Source: Rhodobacter sp. (GTDB taxonomy: Bacteria > Pseudomonadota > Alphaproteobacteria > Rhodobacterales > Rhodobacteraceae). From it: a stretch of DNA of 64,000 nt. The notes beneath the pieces are model-generated. The model had not been told where the DNA came from and made no database searches. It worked only from the letters and a program-made list of their open reading frames with translations. The position numbers were made by a program, and so were the translations under genes. This document shows positions 34,299 through 43,588 of this stretch, one piece after another. Position 1 is the first letter of the stretch. Every line of letters starts with the position of its first letter. The stretch covers positions 1 to 64,000 of the forward strand of contig JADCDI010000006.1 in the NCBI GenBank assembly GCA_020251025.1. The letters run 5' to 3'.

Positions 34299-34958
34299 AT
34301 GCCCGAAGTGATTTTCGCCGGCCCCGAAGGTCGGCTTGAAGGCCGTTATCATCCGCAAAAGGACCGGGATGCGCCGATTGCGATCGTGCTGCATCCGCAC
34401 CCGCAGTTCGGCGGGACCATGAACAACAAGGTCGTCTACAATCTGCATTACACCTTCTACACCTTGGGGTTCACTGTCCTGCGCTTCAACTTCCGCGGCG
34501 TCGGGCGCAGCCAGGGCGAATATGACCAGGGGATTGGCGAACTCAGCGATGCGGCCTCGGCGCTGGATTATCTGCAGACGATGAACCAGAACGCCAAGCA
34601 TTGCTGGGTAGCAGGTTTCAGCTTTGGTGCCTGGATCGGGATGCAGTTGCTGATGCGCCGCCCCGAGATTACGGGCTTCATCTCGGTCTCGCCGCCGGCG
34701 AACATGTATGACTTCAGCTTTCTTGCCCCCTGCCCGTCGTCCGGCCTGATCATCAACGGCACGGCAGACCGTGTGGCGCCGCCGAAGGACACGATCAGCC
34801 TGGTCAGCAAGCTGCATGAACAGAAGGGCATCAGAATCTCCCACACGCAGATCGAGGGTGCCGATCACTTCTTCAAGGACGAAGACGCACATATGAAGCC
34901 GATGATCGCGCATGTGTCGGACTATGTGAAACGCCGCCTGACCGAAGGCTCACGCTGA
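34299..34958 (+). CDS. Alpha/beta hydrolase
   Basis: A 219-residue single-domain alpha/beta hydrolase of the dienelactone-hydrolase-like bacterial group (often seen next to iscR in this lineage). It has an oxyanion-type HPHPQFGG motif near residue 30, the RFNFRGVGRSQGEYDQG stretch, nucleophile Ser in VAGFSFGAW, and the catalytic His in EGADHFF. The Asp is likely in NGTADRVAPP. The ATG at 34299 gives the standard N-terminus; earlier in-frame starts exist without support. Substrate unknown. It diverges from iscR and is followed by the small ORF and HD protein. Confidence 0.85.
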   Translation: MPEVIFAGPEGRLEGRYHPQKDRDAPIAIVLHPHPQFGGTMNNKVVYNLHYTFYTLGFTVLRFNFRGVGRSQGEYDQGIGELSDAASALDYLQTMNQNAKHCWVAGFSFGAWIGMQLLMRRPEITGFISVSPPANMYDFSFLAPCPSSGLIINGTADRVAPPKDTISLVSKLHEQKGIRISHTQIEGADHFFKDEDAHMKPMIAHVSDYVKRRLTEGSR

Positions 34959-34969
34959 GGCAGCGGGGG

Positions 34970-35218
34970 ATGAACACCGCGCAAACGCTTGCGGACAGCC
35001 TGGCGCGCGCGGCGATCATGGCACTGGCAGGCCGCGGTGACGGCAGGCTTCCTGCCGGGCCGGGCGGAGCGGCGGGGGCATCCGCCACGCCGGTGCGGGA
35101 CAGCGTTCTTGCGGCGATGCGGGCACGCCGGGCCGGATGGCGCGGGCCTGTGTTGCCGGTGGCCCGGCTTCGGTCTGCCGGAACCGGTGCCCTGCACCTT
35201 GCGGATCAGCGACATTGA
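34970..35218 (+). CDS. Possible small protein, coupled to HD hydrolase
   Basis: An 82-residue open frame rich in Ala, Gly and Arg, starting MNTAQTLADSLARAAIMAL and lacking recognisable domains. Support is indirect: it lies 11 bases after the hydrolase stop with GCAGCGGGGG in front, and its stop overlaps the TTG that best fits as the HD gene start (TTGA). The last part looks like GC-rich filler, so it may be noise. Confidence 0.35.
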   Translation: MNTAQTLADSLARAAIMALAGRGDGRLPAGPGGAAGASATPVRDSVLAAMRARRAGWRGPVLPVARLRSAGTGALHLADQRH

Positions 35219-35802
35219 GCGGCAGGCTTTCGGCACAGTTCGCCTTTCTGAACGAGGCGGACAAGCTCAAGCAGGTGCTGCGCGCCACCACGCTGGTTGA
35301 TGCCTCGCGTCCGGAAAACTCCGGCGAGCACAGTTGGCATCTGGCCCTTTACGCGATGGTCCTGGCCGATCAGGCGGGGCCGGATGTGCGCATCGACCGG
35401 GTGATCCGGATGCTCATCCTGCATGATCTGGTCGAGATTGACGTGGGCGACGTGCCGATCCATTCGTCAAACGGTCTGGCCCATGGGTCGGCCGACACCG
35501 CCGCAGCCGAGGCGCGGGCGGCAGACCGGATCTTCGGCCTGCTGCCGCCCGATCTGGCGACCGAATTCCGCGCGCTATGGGAAGAATTCGAGGCAGCCGC
35601 CACCCCCGATGCCGTCTTTGCCAGGGCGCTCGACCGGGTGCAGCCGGTGATGCACAATATCGCAAGCGGTGGCGGCACCTGGGTGACCTACAACGTCACG
35701 CCAGAGCAGCTCGAAAGCCGTGTCGGGGCGAAGATTGCCAGGGGCGCACCGGCGCTGTGGGATTGGGTGCGCGGGCAAGCCCGCGCGTTCTTTTCAGGCT
35801 AG
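35215..35802 (+). CDS. HD-domain hydrolase (YfbR/YGK1-like nucleotidase)
   Basis: A 195-residue metal-dependent HD phosphohydrolase, like YfbR 5'-nucleotidases and HDDC2. The metal-binding residues are in SGEHSWHLALYAMVLAD and LILHDLVEIDVGDVP, followed by EARAADRIFGLLP. I take the TTG at 35215 as start because it gives the family-typical short lead LSAQFAFLNEADKLKQVLRAT and overlaps the preceding stop; an ATG 78 bases upstream would add atypical sequence. The likely substrate is a (deoxy)nucleoside monophosphate. Confidence 0.82.
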   Translation: MSGRLSAQFAFLNEADKLKQVLRATTLVDASRPENSGEHSWHLALYAMVLADQAGPDVRIDRVIRMLILHDLVEIDVGDVPIHSSNGLAHGSADTAAAEARAADRIFGLLPPDLATEFRALWEEFEAAATPDAVFARALDRVQPVMHNIASGGGTWVTYNVTPEQLESRVGAKIARGAPALWDWVRGQARAFFSG

Positions 35803-35901
35803 GCAGCGGTTTTCGGTATACCACCGCATACCATACTTCCCAGGCGGCGGCTTTTCCGCTATGACCGCCGCAATCCGAATCCCAACCTGAATGAGGCGCG
35901 C

Positions 35902-37116
35902 ATGTCGAAGATCAAGGTAGCGAACCCGGTCGTCGAACTTGATGGCGACGAGATGACCCGGATCATCTGGGCCTTCATCAAGAAAAAGCTGATCCTGCCC
36001 TATCTGGACATTGATCTGAAATACTACGATCTGGGAATCGGGGAGCGGGACCGCACCGACGATCAGGTCACGATCGACGCCGCCCATGCGATCCGGCAGT
36101 ATGGCGTGGGCGTGAAATGCGCGACCATCACCCCCGATGAGGCGCGGGTCGAGGAATTCGGCCTCAAGCAGATGTGGAAAAGCCCGAACGGCACCATCCG
36201 CAACATTCTGGGCGGCGTCATCTTTCGCCAGCCGATCATCTGCCGCAACGTGCCGCGCCTTGTCCCCGGCTGGACCCGGCCCATCGTGGTGGGCCGCCAT
36301 GCCTTTGGCGACCAGTACCGCGCCACCGATTTCCGCTTTCCGGGGGCCGGCAAGCTGACGATGAAATTCGTGGGCGAGGATGGCACCACGATCGAGCGCG
36401 ATGTCTATTCGGCCCCCTCTGCGGGCGTGTTCATGGGGATGTACAACCTTGATGACAGCATCACCGATTTCGCCCGCGCCTCGCTCAACTATGGCCTCAA
36501 CCTGGGCTGGCCGGTCTATCTTTCCACCAAGAACACAATTCTCAAGGTTTATGACGGACGCTTCAAGGACATTTTCCAGAAGGTCTATCAGGAAGAATTC
36601 GAGGACGCGTTCCGCAGGAAGGGCATCCATTACGAACACCGCCTGATCGACGACATGGTGGCATCGGCGCTGAAATGGTCGGGCGGTTATGTCTGGGCCT
36701 GCAAGAATTACGACGGCGACGTGCAGTCTGATACGGTGGCGCAGGGATTTGGCTCTCTTGGTCTGATGACGTCGGTCCTGATGACCCCGGATGGCAAGAC
36801 GGTAGAGGCGGAAGCAGCCCATGGCACCGTGACCCGCCATTACCGCGACCACCAGAAGGGCAAGGAAACCTCGACCAATTCCATCGCGTCGATCTTTGCC
36901 TGGACGGGCGGCCTGCGGCACCGCGCCAAGCTGGATGACAATGCCGCCCTTCTGCGCTTTGCCGAAACGCTGGAACGGGTGACGGTGCAGGCGGTGGAGG
37001 ACGGCTGGATGACCAAGGACCTGGCCCTGCTGGTCGGCCCCGATCAGAAATGGCTGACCACGACGGGCTATCTGGAAAAGGTGGACGAATACCTGAGCAA
37101 GGCGCTGGCGGGCTGA
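35902..37116 (+). CDS. icd: NADP-dependent isocitrate dehydrogenase
   Basis: A 404-residue isocitrate dehydrogenase of the dimeric eukaryote-like type (subfamily II), making 2-oxoglutarate, CO2 and NADPH in the citric acid cycle. Markers: [13 protein letters not shown] at the start, [34 protein letters not shown] with the substrate Ser, [21 protein letters not shown], and [16 protein letters not shown] with NADP-contact residues. It is complete and of normal length, as a stand-alone gene with a GGCCGGG hairpin right after its stop. Confidence 0.97.
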   Translation: MSKIKVANPVVELDGDEMTRIIWAFIKKKLILPYLDIDLKYYDLGIGERDRTDDQVTIDAAHAIRQYGVGVKCATITPDEARVEEFGLKQMWKSPNGTIRNILGGVIFRQPIICRNVPRLVPGWTRPIVVGRHAFGDQYRATDFRFPGAGKLTMKFVGEDGTTIERDVYSAPSAGVFMGMYNLDDSITDFARASLNYGLNLGWPVYLSTKNTILKVYDGRFKDIFQKVYQEEFEDAFRRKGIHYEHRLIDDMVASALKWSGGYVWACKNYDGDVQSDTVAQGFGSLGLMTSVLMTPDGKTVEAEAAHGTVTRHYRDHQKGKETSTNSIASIFAWTGGLRHRAKLDDNAALLRFAETLERVTVQAVEDGWMTKDLALLVGPDQKWLTTTGYLEKVDEYLSKALAG

Positions 37117-37133
37117 GGCCGGGTTTCCCGGCC
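37117..37133 (+). terminator. Hairpin after icd
   Basis: GGCCGGG-TTT-CCCGGCC starts at the base following the icd stop. A 7-bp GC stem with a three-base loop, no T tract. The rest of the gap to typA (37134-37375) shows no gene. Confidence 0.45.
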
Positions 37134-37375
37134 TGCCCTGCGGGCCGGGACCGGCCGCGATCCTGCCGCGCCGGGCACCGTCCGGCGCGCTTTGCGCCCT
37201 GTCGGCGCTGGCCGCACCGCGCCGCCGCTGCCGTTTGGGCGGTCTGCCGGTTGTGGTGCCGCCCGTGCAAAGCCGGGCCGGTTTGCCCGCCGCATGCGCA
37301 AAAGGTTCTGCTGGCCTTTCCCAGACACCTGCGCTAGGCCCGCGCCCAAGCTGACACAGGAAAGAGACCACCCCG

Positions 37376-39193
37376 ATGGAGCTTCGCAACATCGCCATCA
37401 TCGCGCATGTCGACCATGGCAAGACAACGCTCGTTGACGAGCTTCTCAAGCAGTCGGGCACCTTCCGCGACAATCAGGCCACCACCGAACGCGCGATGGA
37501 CAGCAATGACATCGAACGCGAACGCGGCATCACCATTCTGGCCAAGTGCACCAGCGTGGAACATGACGGCGTGCGGATCAACATCGTCGACACGCCCGGC
37601 CACGCCGATTTCGGCGGCGAGGTGGAGCGTATCCTGAACATGGTCGACGGGGTCGTGCTGCTGGTGGACGCGGCCGAAGGCCCGATGCCGCAGACCAAAT
37701 TCGTCACATCCAAGGCGCTGGCCCTGGGCCTGCGCCCGATCGTCGTTCTCAACAAGATCGACAAGCCGGATGCGGAACCGGACCGCGCGCTGAACGAGGT
37801 GTTCGATCTGTTCGCCAACCTCGGTGCCGATGATGCCCAGCTTGATTTCCCCCATCTTTATGCCTCGGGGCGGGCGGGCTGGGCCGACGAGCAGTTGGAC
37901 GGCCCGCGCAGGAACCTGAACGCGCTGTTCGATCTGATCCTGCGCCATGTGCCGGCGCCCGCGCAGATCGCACGGGTGAACGAGCCGTTCCGCATGCTGG
38001 CCACCACGCTGTCCGCCGACCCCTTCATCGGCCGCATCCTGACCGGCCGGGTCGAGGCGGGAACGCTTTCGGTCGGCGAGACGCTGAAGGCGCTGTCGCG
38101 GACGGGCGAGCGGATCGAGCAGTTCCGCGTGTCCAAGATTCTGGCCTTCCGTGGCCTGTCGCAGACCCCCATCGACAGGGCGGTTGCGGGCGACATCGTG
38201 ACCATCGCGGGCATGAGCAAGGCCACCGTGGCCGATACGCTTTGCGCGCCGGATGTGGACATTCCCCTGCCCGCCCAGCCCATCGATCCGCCGACCATCT
38301 CCGTGACCTTTGGCATCAACGATTCCCCGCTTGCGGGCAAGGACGGCACCAAGGTGCAATCCCGCGTGATCCGCGAGCGTTTGATGAAAGAGGCCGAGAG
38401 CAACGTGGCCATCAAGGTCACCGACACGCCCGGCGGCGACGCCTTTGAGGTGGCGGGCCGGGGCGAGTTGCAGATGGGTGTGCTGATCGAAAACATGCGC
38501 CGCGAGGGGTTCGAGCTGTCAATTTCCCGGCCGCGCGTGCTGTTCCGCGAGATTGACGGCGTACGGCATGAACCGATCGAGGAGGTGACCATCGACGTCG
38601 ATGATGAATTCACCGGCGCGGTGATCGAAAAGCTGACCGGTCCGCGCCGGGGCGAGCTTGTGGAAATGAAACCGGCGGGTGCGGGCAAGACGCGCATCAT
38701 TGCCCTGGTCCCGTCGCGCGGGCTGATCGGCTATCACGGGCAGTTCATGACCGACACGCGCGGCACCGGCGTTCTGAACCGGGTGTTTCACAGCTGGGCC
38801 CCGCACAAGGGCCCCATCGAAGGGCGCCGCGCCGGGGTTCTGGTTTCAATGGAGACCGGCATTTCGGTGGCCTATGCGCTGTGGAAGCTGGAGGATCGCG
38901 GCCACTTCTTCATCGGCGCGCAGGAGCCGGTCTATACCGGCATGATCATCGGCGAGCATACCCGTGACAATGATCTGGAAGTGAACCCGCTGAAGGGCAA
39001 GCAGTTGACCAATATCCGCGCCAGCGGCACGGATGAGGCGGTGCGCCTGACCACGCCGGTCAGGCTTTCGCTGGAACAGTGCATCGCCTATATCAACGAT
39101 GACGAGCTGGTAGAGGTGACGCCGAAAACCGTGCGGATGCGCAAGCGCTTCCTGGACCCGAACGAACGCAAGCGCCAGTCGCGCGCAGGCTGA
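37376..39193 (+). CDS. typA: TypA/BipA ribosome-associated GTPase
   Basis: A 605-residue translation-factor GTPase of the BipA family, which binds ribosomes and helps assembly and stress adaptation. GTP motifs: [16 protein letters not shown], the switch-I region [19 protein letters not shown] and LNKIDKPDA. Later domains resemble EF-G domains II, III and V and the BipA-specific C-terminus with [18 protein letters not shown] and [20 protein letters not shown]. Normal length; AGGAAAG precedes the start. Confidence 0.97.
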   Translation: MELRNIAIIAHVDHGKTTLVDELLKQSGTFRDNQATTERAMDSNDIERERGITILAKCTSVEHDGVRINIVDTPGHADFGGEVERILNMVDGVVLLVDAAEGPMPQTKFVTSKALALGLRPIVVLNKIDKPDAEPDRALNEVFDLFANLGADDAQLDFPHLYASGRAGWADEQLDGPRRNLNALFDLILRHVPAPAQIARVNEPFRMLATTLSADPFIGRILTGRVEAGTLSVGETLKALSRTGERIEQFRVSKILAFRGLSQTPIDRAVAGDIVTIAGMSKATVADTLCAPDVDIPLPAQPIDPPTISVTFGINDSPLAGKDGTKVQSRVIRERLMKEAESNVAIKVTDTPGGDAFEVAGRGELQMGVLIENMRREGFELSISRPRVLFREIDGVRHEPIEEVTIDVDDEFTGAVIEKLTGPRRGELVEMKPAGAGKTRIIALVPSRGLIGYHGQFMTDTRGTGVLNRVFHSWAPHKGPIEGRRAGVLVSMETGISVAYALWKLEDRGHFFIGAQEPVYTGMIIGEHTRDNDLEVNPLKGKQLTNIRASGTDEAVRLTTPVRLSLEQCIAYINDDELVEVTPKTVRMRKRFLDPNERKRQSRAG

Positions 39194-39210
39194 AGGCCTG
39201 AAGCGGCGGG

Positions 39211-39501
39211 TCAGGCGATTTCTTCCACAACCACCAGGTCGCGCACCGCCGCCCCTTTCGCATGGGCCAGCGCGGCCTGATAGGCCTGCGACCGGTAACA
39301 GGCCTCGGCGGCTTCAAGCGAGGGAAAGCGGGCAACGACATTGCGCGTCCGGTCGTTGCCTTCCAGCTGCACATAGCGCCCGCCCCGCGCCAGAAAGACG
39401 CCGCCATGGGCGGCAATGGCCTCGGTCGCACCCCTGGCGTAGTGGCCGTAAGCCTCGGGGTCGGTGACATGGACATGGGCGATCCACAGGGCGGTTGGCA
39501 T
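39211..39501 (-). CDS. DUF1330-family protein
   Basis: A 96-residue dimeric ferredoxin-like alpha/beta-barrel protein of the DUF1330 family. It starts MPTALWIAHVHVTDPEAYGHYARGA and contains FLARGGRYVQLEGN, NVVARFPSLEAAEACYRSQAYQAAL; all are family hallmarks. Function unknown; related folds act as small oxygenases or isomerases. It lies three bases after the alaS stop and so is probably co-transcribed, although its stop faces typA closely (convergent, 17 bases). Confidence 0.85.
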   Translation of the reverse strand: MPTALWIAHVHVTDPEAYGHYARGATEAIAAHGGVFLARGGRYVQLEGNDRTRNVVARFPSLEAAEACYRSQAYQAALAHAKGAAVRDLVVVEEIA

Positions 39502-39503
39502 GG

Positions 39504-42161
39504 TCAGGCTCCGATCACGGCTTCGGCGGCGCGGATGGCGGCCTCGGCATTGGTTGCATCCGTACCGCCGGCCTGTGCCATGTCGGGGCGGCCGCCGCCG
39601 CCCGTGCCGCCAAGCTGTTCGGCCGCCGCCCTGACGATATCCACCGCCGACAGCCGCGCTGTCAGATCAGCCGTCACGCCCGCCGCGACCGCCGCCTTGC
39701 CGCCGGTATCGGCAATCAGCAACACCGCGCCCGACCCGATCCGCGCCTTCATCCCGTCGATCAGCCCCGGCAGGTCGCGCCCGGAAATACCGGACACGAC
39801 CTGCGACAGGAACCTGATGCCGGCGATGTCTTTCGCGGCCGGTCCGGCCGACCCTGCCCCGCCCAGGGCGGCATCGCGGCGCAGTTGCGCCACCTCGTTC
39901 TGCAGGGCGCGACGGTCTTCGACCAGCGCCTTGACCCGGTCCAGCAGCACATCCGGCTGGGCCTTCAGCACCGTGGCGATTTCGGCCAGGCGCTTGACCT
40001 GATCCGTCAGGTGGGCCAGGGCCGCCTCTCCCGTCAGCGCCTCGATCCGCCGGACCCCGGCAGAGGAAGCGGAGTCGCCCAGCAGAACGCACAGCCCGAT
40101 TTCGCCCAGCCGCGCCACATGGGTGCCGCCGCACAGTTCCACCGACCAGGCGTTGCCGTCAAAGCCCTTGGCCGACCCCAGCGCGCGGCCCATTGAGACA
40201 ACCCGCACCTCATCCCCGTATTTTTCGCCGAACAGCGCCTGCGCGCCGATGGCCCGGGCATCATCCGGCGTCATGATGCGGGTTTCCACCGCCCCGTTCT
40301 GGCGGATGTGGGCGTTTACCTTCGCCTCTACCCTGGCCAGTTCCGCGGCCGTCAGCGCCCTGGAATGGCTGAAGTCAAAGCGCAGCCGGTCCGGCGCATT
40401 CAGGCTGCCGCGCTGGGCAACATGGTCGCCCAAGGTCTTCCGCAGGGCCTCGTTCAGAAGATGCGTGGCGGAATGGTTGGCGCGGATGCGGCTGCGGCGG
40501 TGATGATCCACCTCCAGCCTGGCAGGCTGGCCCCTCAGGATCGTGCCTTCGGTCACTTCCGCGATATGGATGAAAATGCCCGCCGACTTTCTGGTATCGG
40601 TGATCCGCGCGGTGCCGGTATCGGTGCGGATCGCGCCGGCATCGCCCACCTGGCCGCCGCTTTCGGCATAGAAGGGCGTCTGGTTCACCACGATCTGCAC
40701 CGCTTCCCCCTCTGCCGCGCCGCCGATCTGGGCACCGTCCCGCACCAGGGCGCGAATCTCGCCTTCGGCGGTTTCGGTATCGTAGCCCAGGAATTCGGTC
40801 GGCCCCTGCGCCTGCGACAGATCAAACCAGATCGCCGCATCGCGGGTCTCGCCAGAGCCGGTCCAGCTGGCCCGCGCCTTGGATTTCTGGTCCCGCATCG
40901 CCGCATCGAAACCTTCGACATCCACGGCGCGGCCCTTTTCGCGCAGCGCATCCTGCGTCAGGTCCAGCGGAAAGCCGTAAGTGTCGTAAAGCCGGAACGC
41001 GGCCTCGCCGGGCAGGGCACCGCCTTCGGGCAGGCGGGCCAACTCGTCATCCAGCAGCCTCAGGCCACGGTCCAGCGTCTGCCTGAACCGGGTTTCCTCA
41101 AGCCGCAGCGTTTCGCCGATCAAGGCCTGGGCGCGGGTCAGTTCGGGATAGGCCGCCCCCATCTGGCGCACCAGCGCCGGCACCAGCCGGTGCATCACCA
41201 CATCCCGCGCGCCCAGCTGATGGGCATGGCGCATGGCGCGCCGCATGATCCGGCGCAGCACATAGCCGCGCCCCTCGTTCGAGGGCATCACGCCATCGGC
41301 AATCAGGAACGAGGTTGACCGCAGATGGTCGGCAATGACGCGGTGATGCGTCTTGCCGGGGCCGTCGGGATCGGTGCCCGTGGCCTGCGCGCTGGCCTCG
41401 ATCAGGCTGCGCATCAGGTCGGTGTCGTAATTGTCATGCTTGCCCTGCAGCAGCGCGCCGATACGTTCCAGCCCCATGCCGGTATCGATCGACGGCTTCG
41501 GCAGGCCGGTGCGGGACCCATCGGCAAACTGTTCGAACTGCATGAACACCAGGTTCCAGATCTCGATGAACCGGTCGCCGTCCTGTTCGGCACTGCCCGG
41601 CGGGCCGCCCCAGATCGTGTCGCCATGATCATAGAAGATCTCGGTGCAGGGGCCGCAGGGGCCGGTGGGGCCCATCATCCAGAAGTTGTCGCTGGTGGGG
41701 ATGCGGATGATGCGGTCATCGGTCAGGCCGGCCACCTTTTTCCAGATACCGGCGGCCTCGTCATCGCTGTGGTAGACCGTGACCAGCAACCTGTCCTTCG
41801 GGATGCCGAATTCGCGGGTCAGCAGTTCCCAGGCATAGGGGATGGCACTGTCCTTGAAATAATCGCCGAAGCTGAAATTGCCCAGCATTTCAAAAAAAGT
41901 GTGGTGGCGGGCGGTATAGCCGACATTGTCAAGGTCGTTGTGCTTGCCGCCCGCGCGGACGCATTTCTGGGCGGTGGCGGCGCGGCTGTAATCGCGGGTC
42001 TCGACCCCGGTGAACAGGTTCTTGAACTGCACCATGCCGGAATTGGCGAACATCAGCGTGGGGTCGTTGCGCGGCACCAGGGGGCTGGAGTCAACAATGC
42101 GGTGGCCGTTGCGGCCAAAGAAATCAAGAAAGGTCGAGCGGATATCGTTCAGCGACGGCAT
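39504..42161 (-). CDS. alaS: Alanyl-tRNA synthetase
   Basis: An 885-residue class II synthetase that charges tRNA-Ala. Catalytic-domain motifs: [19 protein letters not shown], the motif-2-like [15 protein letters not shown] and [13 protein letters not shown]. The editing domain carries [12 protein letters not shown] (HxxxH) and [12 protein letters not shown] (CxxxH), the zinc/deacylation residues. A C-terminal region ends [13 protein letters not shown], the usual C-Ala tail. The ATG at 42161 yields the standard [13 protein letters not shown] start; 20 codons upstream are open but untypical. Full length. Confidence 0.97.
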   Translation of the reverse strand: MPSLNDIRSTFLDFFGRNGHRIVDSSPLVPRNDPTLMFANSGMVQFKNLFTGVETRDYSRAATAQKCVRAGGKHNDLDNVGYTARHHTFFEMLGNFSFGDYFKDSAIPYAWELLTREFGIPKDRLLVTVYHSDDEAAGIWKKVAGLTDDRIIRIPTSDNFWMMGPTGPCGPCTEIFYDHGDTIWGGPPGSAEQDGDRFIEIWNLVFMQFEQFADGSRTGLPKPSIDTGMGLERIGALLQGKHDNYDTDLMRSLIEASAQATGTDPDGPGKTHHRVIADHLRSTSFLIADGVMPSNEGRGYVLRRIMRRAMRHAHQLGARDVVMHRLVPALVRQMGAAYPELTRAQALIGETLRLEETRFRQTLDRGLRLLDDELARLPEGGALPGEAAFRLYDTYGFPLDLTQDALREKGRAVDVEGFDAAMRDQKSKARASWTGSGETRDAAIWFDLSQAQGPTEFLGYDTETAEGEIRALVRDGAQIGGAAEGEAVQIVVNQTPFYAESGGQVGDAGAIRTDTGTARITDTRKSAGIFIHIAEVTEGTILRGQPARLEVDHHRRSRIRANHSATHLLNEALRKTLGDHVAQRGSLNAPDRLRFDFSHSRALTAAELARVEAKVNAHIRQNGAVETRIMTPDDARAIGAQALFGEKYGDEVRVVSMGRALGSAKGFDGNAWSVELCGGTHVARLGEIGLCVLLGDSASSAGVRRIEALTGEAALAHLTDQVKRLAEIATVLKAQPDVLLDRVKALVEDRRALQNEVAQLRRDAALGGAGSAGPAAKDIAGIRFLSQVVSGISGRDLPGLIDGMKARIGSGAVLLIADTGGKAAVAAGVTADLTARLSAVDIVRAAAEQLGGTGGGGRPDMAQAGGTDATNAEAAIRAAEAVIGA

Positions 42162-42311
42162 TGCGGTTCTGCCCCCCCAAGGCACCGGAAGAAACGGCTT
42201 CGCGTTCCGTTTATCCGCCACATCCGGGCCTGTCCACCTTTCCCGGCCCGCAAAGGCAGGGGCCGGGTCCCTGCCCGGCCCCGGCCTGTCTTCCGCGGCC
42301 CGGGCGGCGCG

Positions 42312-43373
42312 CTATTCGTCCATGACAGCATCGCCCCTGGACGACAGGTCCAGACCGTGACCGGACCTGATCCTGTCTTCGATCTCAGCCGCGGTGGCCG
42401 GGTTGGCGCGCAGGAAAACCTTGGCATTCTCGCGCCCCTGCCCGATGCGCTCGTCGCCATAGGAATACCAGGAGCCGGACTTTTCCACCACGCCGGCCTT
42501 GACGCCCAGGTCCACCAGTTCACCCATTTTCGAGATGCCTTCGCCATACATGATGTCGAATTCCACCTCCTTGAACGGCGGGGCGACCTTGTTCTTCACC
42601 ACCTTGACGCGGGTGGTGTTGCCCACAACCTCGTCCCGGTCCTTGATTGCGCCGATCCGGCGGATGTCAAGCCGGACCGAGGCATAGAATTTCAGCGCGT
42701 TGCCCCCGGTCGTCGTTTCAGGGGATCCGAACATGACCCCGATCTTCATGCGGATCTGGTTGATGAAGATCACCATGCAGTTGCTGCGGCCGATGCTGGC
42801 GGTCAGCTTGCGCATGGCCTGGCTCATCAGGCGGGCCTGGCTGCCCATCTGCATGTCCCCCATGTCGCCTTCGATTTCGGCCTTTGGCGTCAGGGCGGCC
42901 ACCGAATCCACCACCACCAGGCTGACAGCGCCGGAGCGCACCAGCGTATCGACAATCTCAAGCGCCTGCTCGCCCGTATCCGGCTGGCTGATCAGCAGCT
43001 CGTCCAGATTGACGCCCAGTTTCCTGGCATATTGCGGATCAAGCGCGTGTTCGGCATCGACAAAGGCGCAGACGCCGCCCTTTTTCTGTTCTTCGGCCAC
43101 CACATGCAGCGTCAGGGTGGTCTTGCCCGAGCTTTCCGGCCCGTAGATTTCGATGATGCGGCCCTTGGGCAGGCCGCCGATGCCAAGAGCAATGTCAAGG
43201 CCCAGCGACCCTGTCGAGGTGGCCTCCACATCCATGATCTTGCTGTCGGAGCCAAGCTTCATGATAGAGCCCTTGCCGAACTGCCGCTCGATCTGTGCCA
43301 GCGCGCTTTCCAGCGCCTTTTCCTTGTCCATGTCGCGCTTTCCGTTGAGTTCCAGGAGTGTGGCACTAGCCAT
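42312..43373 (-). CDS. recA: RecA recombinase
   Basis: A 353-residue RecA that forms filaments on single-stranded DNA, drives strand exchange and triggers LexA self-cleavage. Walker A is [13 protein letters not shown], Walker [18 protein letters not shown], and the loops [17 protein letters not shown] and [19 protein letters not shown] are standard. The acidic C-terminus ends AVMDE. The ATG at 43373 follows AAGGATGG and keeps a short alphaproteobacterial N-terminal lead. An SOS box lies 49 bases upstream of the start. Confidence 0.98.
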   Translation of the reverse strand: MASATLLELNGKRDMDKEKALESALAQIERQFGKGSIMKLGSDSKIMDVEATSTGSLGLDIALGIGGLPKGRIIEIYGPESSGKTTLTLHVVAEEQKKGGVCAFVDAEHALDPQYARKLGVNLDELLISQPDTGEQALEIVDTLVRSGAVSLVVVDSVAALTPKAEIEGDMGDMQMGSQARLMSQAMRKLTASIGRSNCMVIFINQIRMKIGVMFGSPETTTGGNALKFYASVRLDIRRIGAIKDRDEVVGNTTRVKVVKNKVAPPFKEVEFDIMYGEGISKMGELVDLGVKAGVVEKSGSWYSYGDERIGQGRENAKVFLRANPATAAEIEDRIRSGHGLDLSSRGDAVMDE

Positions 43374-43421
43374 GAGTCCATCCTTATTTCACAGCCGGCG
43401 GCGCGCGGCAATTGTTGCGGT

Positions 43422-43436
43422 GTTCTTGACCTGTTC
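43422..43436 (-). promoter_or_regulatory. LexA (SOS) box of recA
   Basis: GTTCTTGACCTGTTC fits the alphaproteobacterial LexA motif GTTC-N7-GTTC exactly. It lies 49 bases before the recA start. A wider inverted repeat TGTTCCTGT / ACAGGAACA (43432-43440 and 43455-43463) shares its right half and may contribute to LexA binding or mRNA leader structure. Confidence 0.85.
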
Positions 43437-43588
43437 CTGTCTTATGAGATCAAAACAGGAACAAAGCAACCTTCATTTTCATAAAATCAACATGACCGCA
43501 AAAGCGTTAAGGCAAGGTTACCGTCCTTTTGCCGTTGCGGATGCCCCCGGCAAGGGGGATGCGGGGCATCCGCCTGCCCGGGCAGGTG

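Noticed and set aside
37134..37375. Possible small gene between icd and typA
   Set aside because: Open stretches are shadows of GC-rich sequence without start signals.
43507..43521. TTAA-N7-TTAC resembling a CtrA half-matched site between recA and cckA
   Set aside because: Last base differs from the consensus and the position, more than 130 bases before recA and beyond the cckA end, gives no obvious target.
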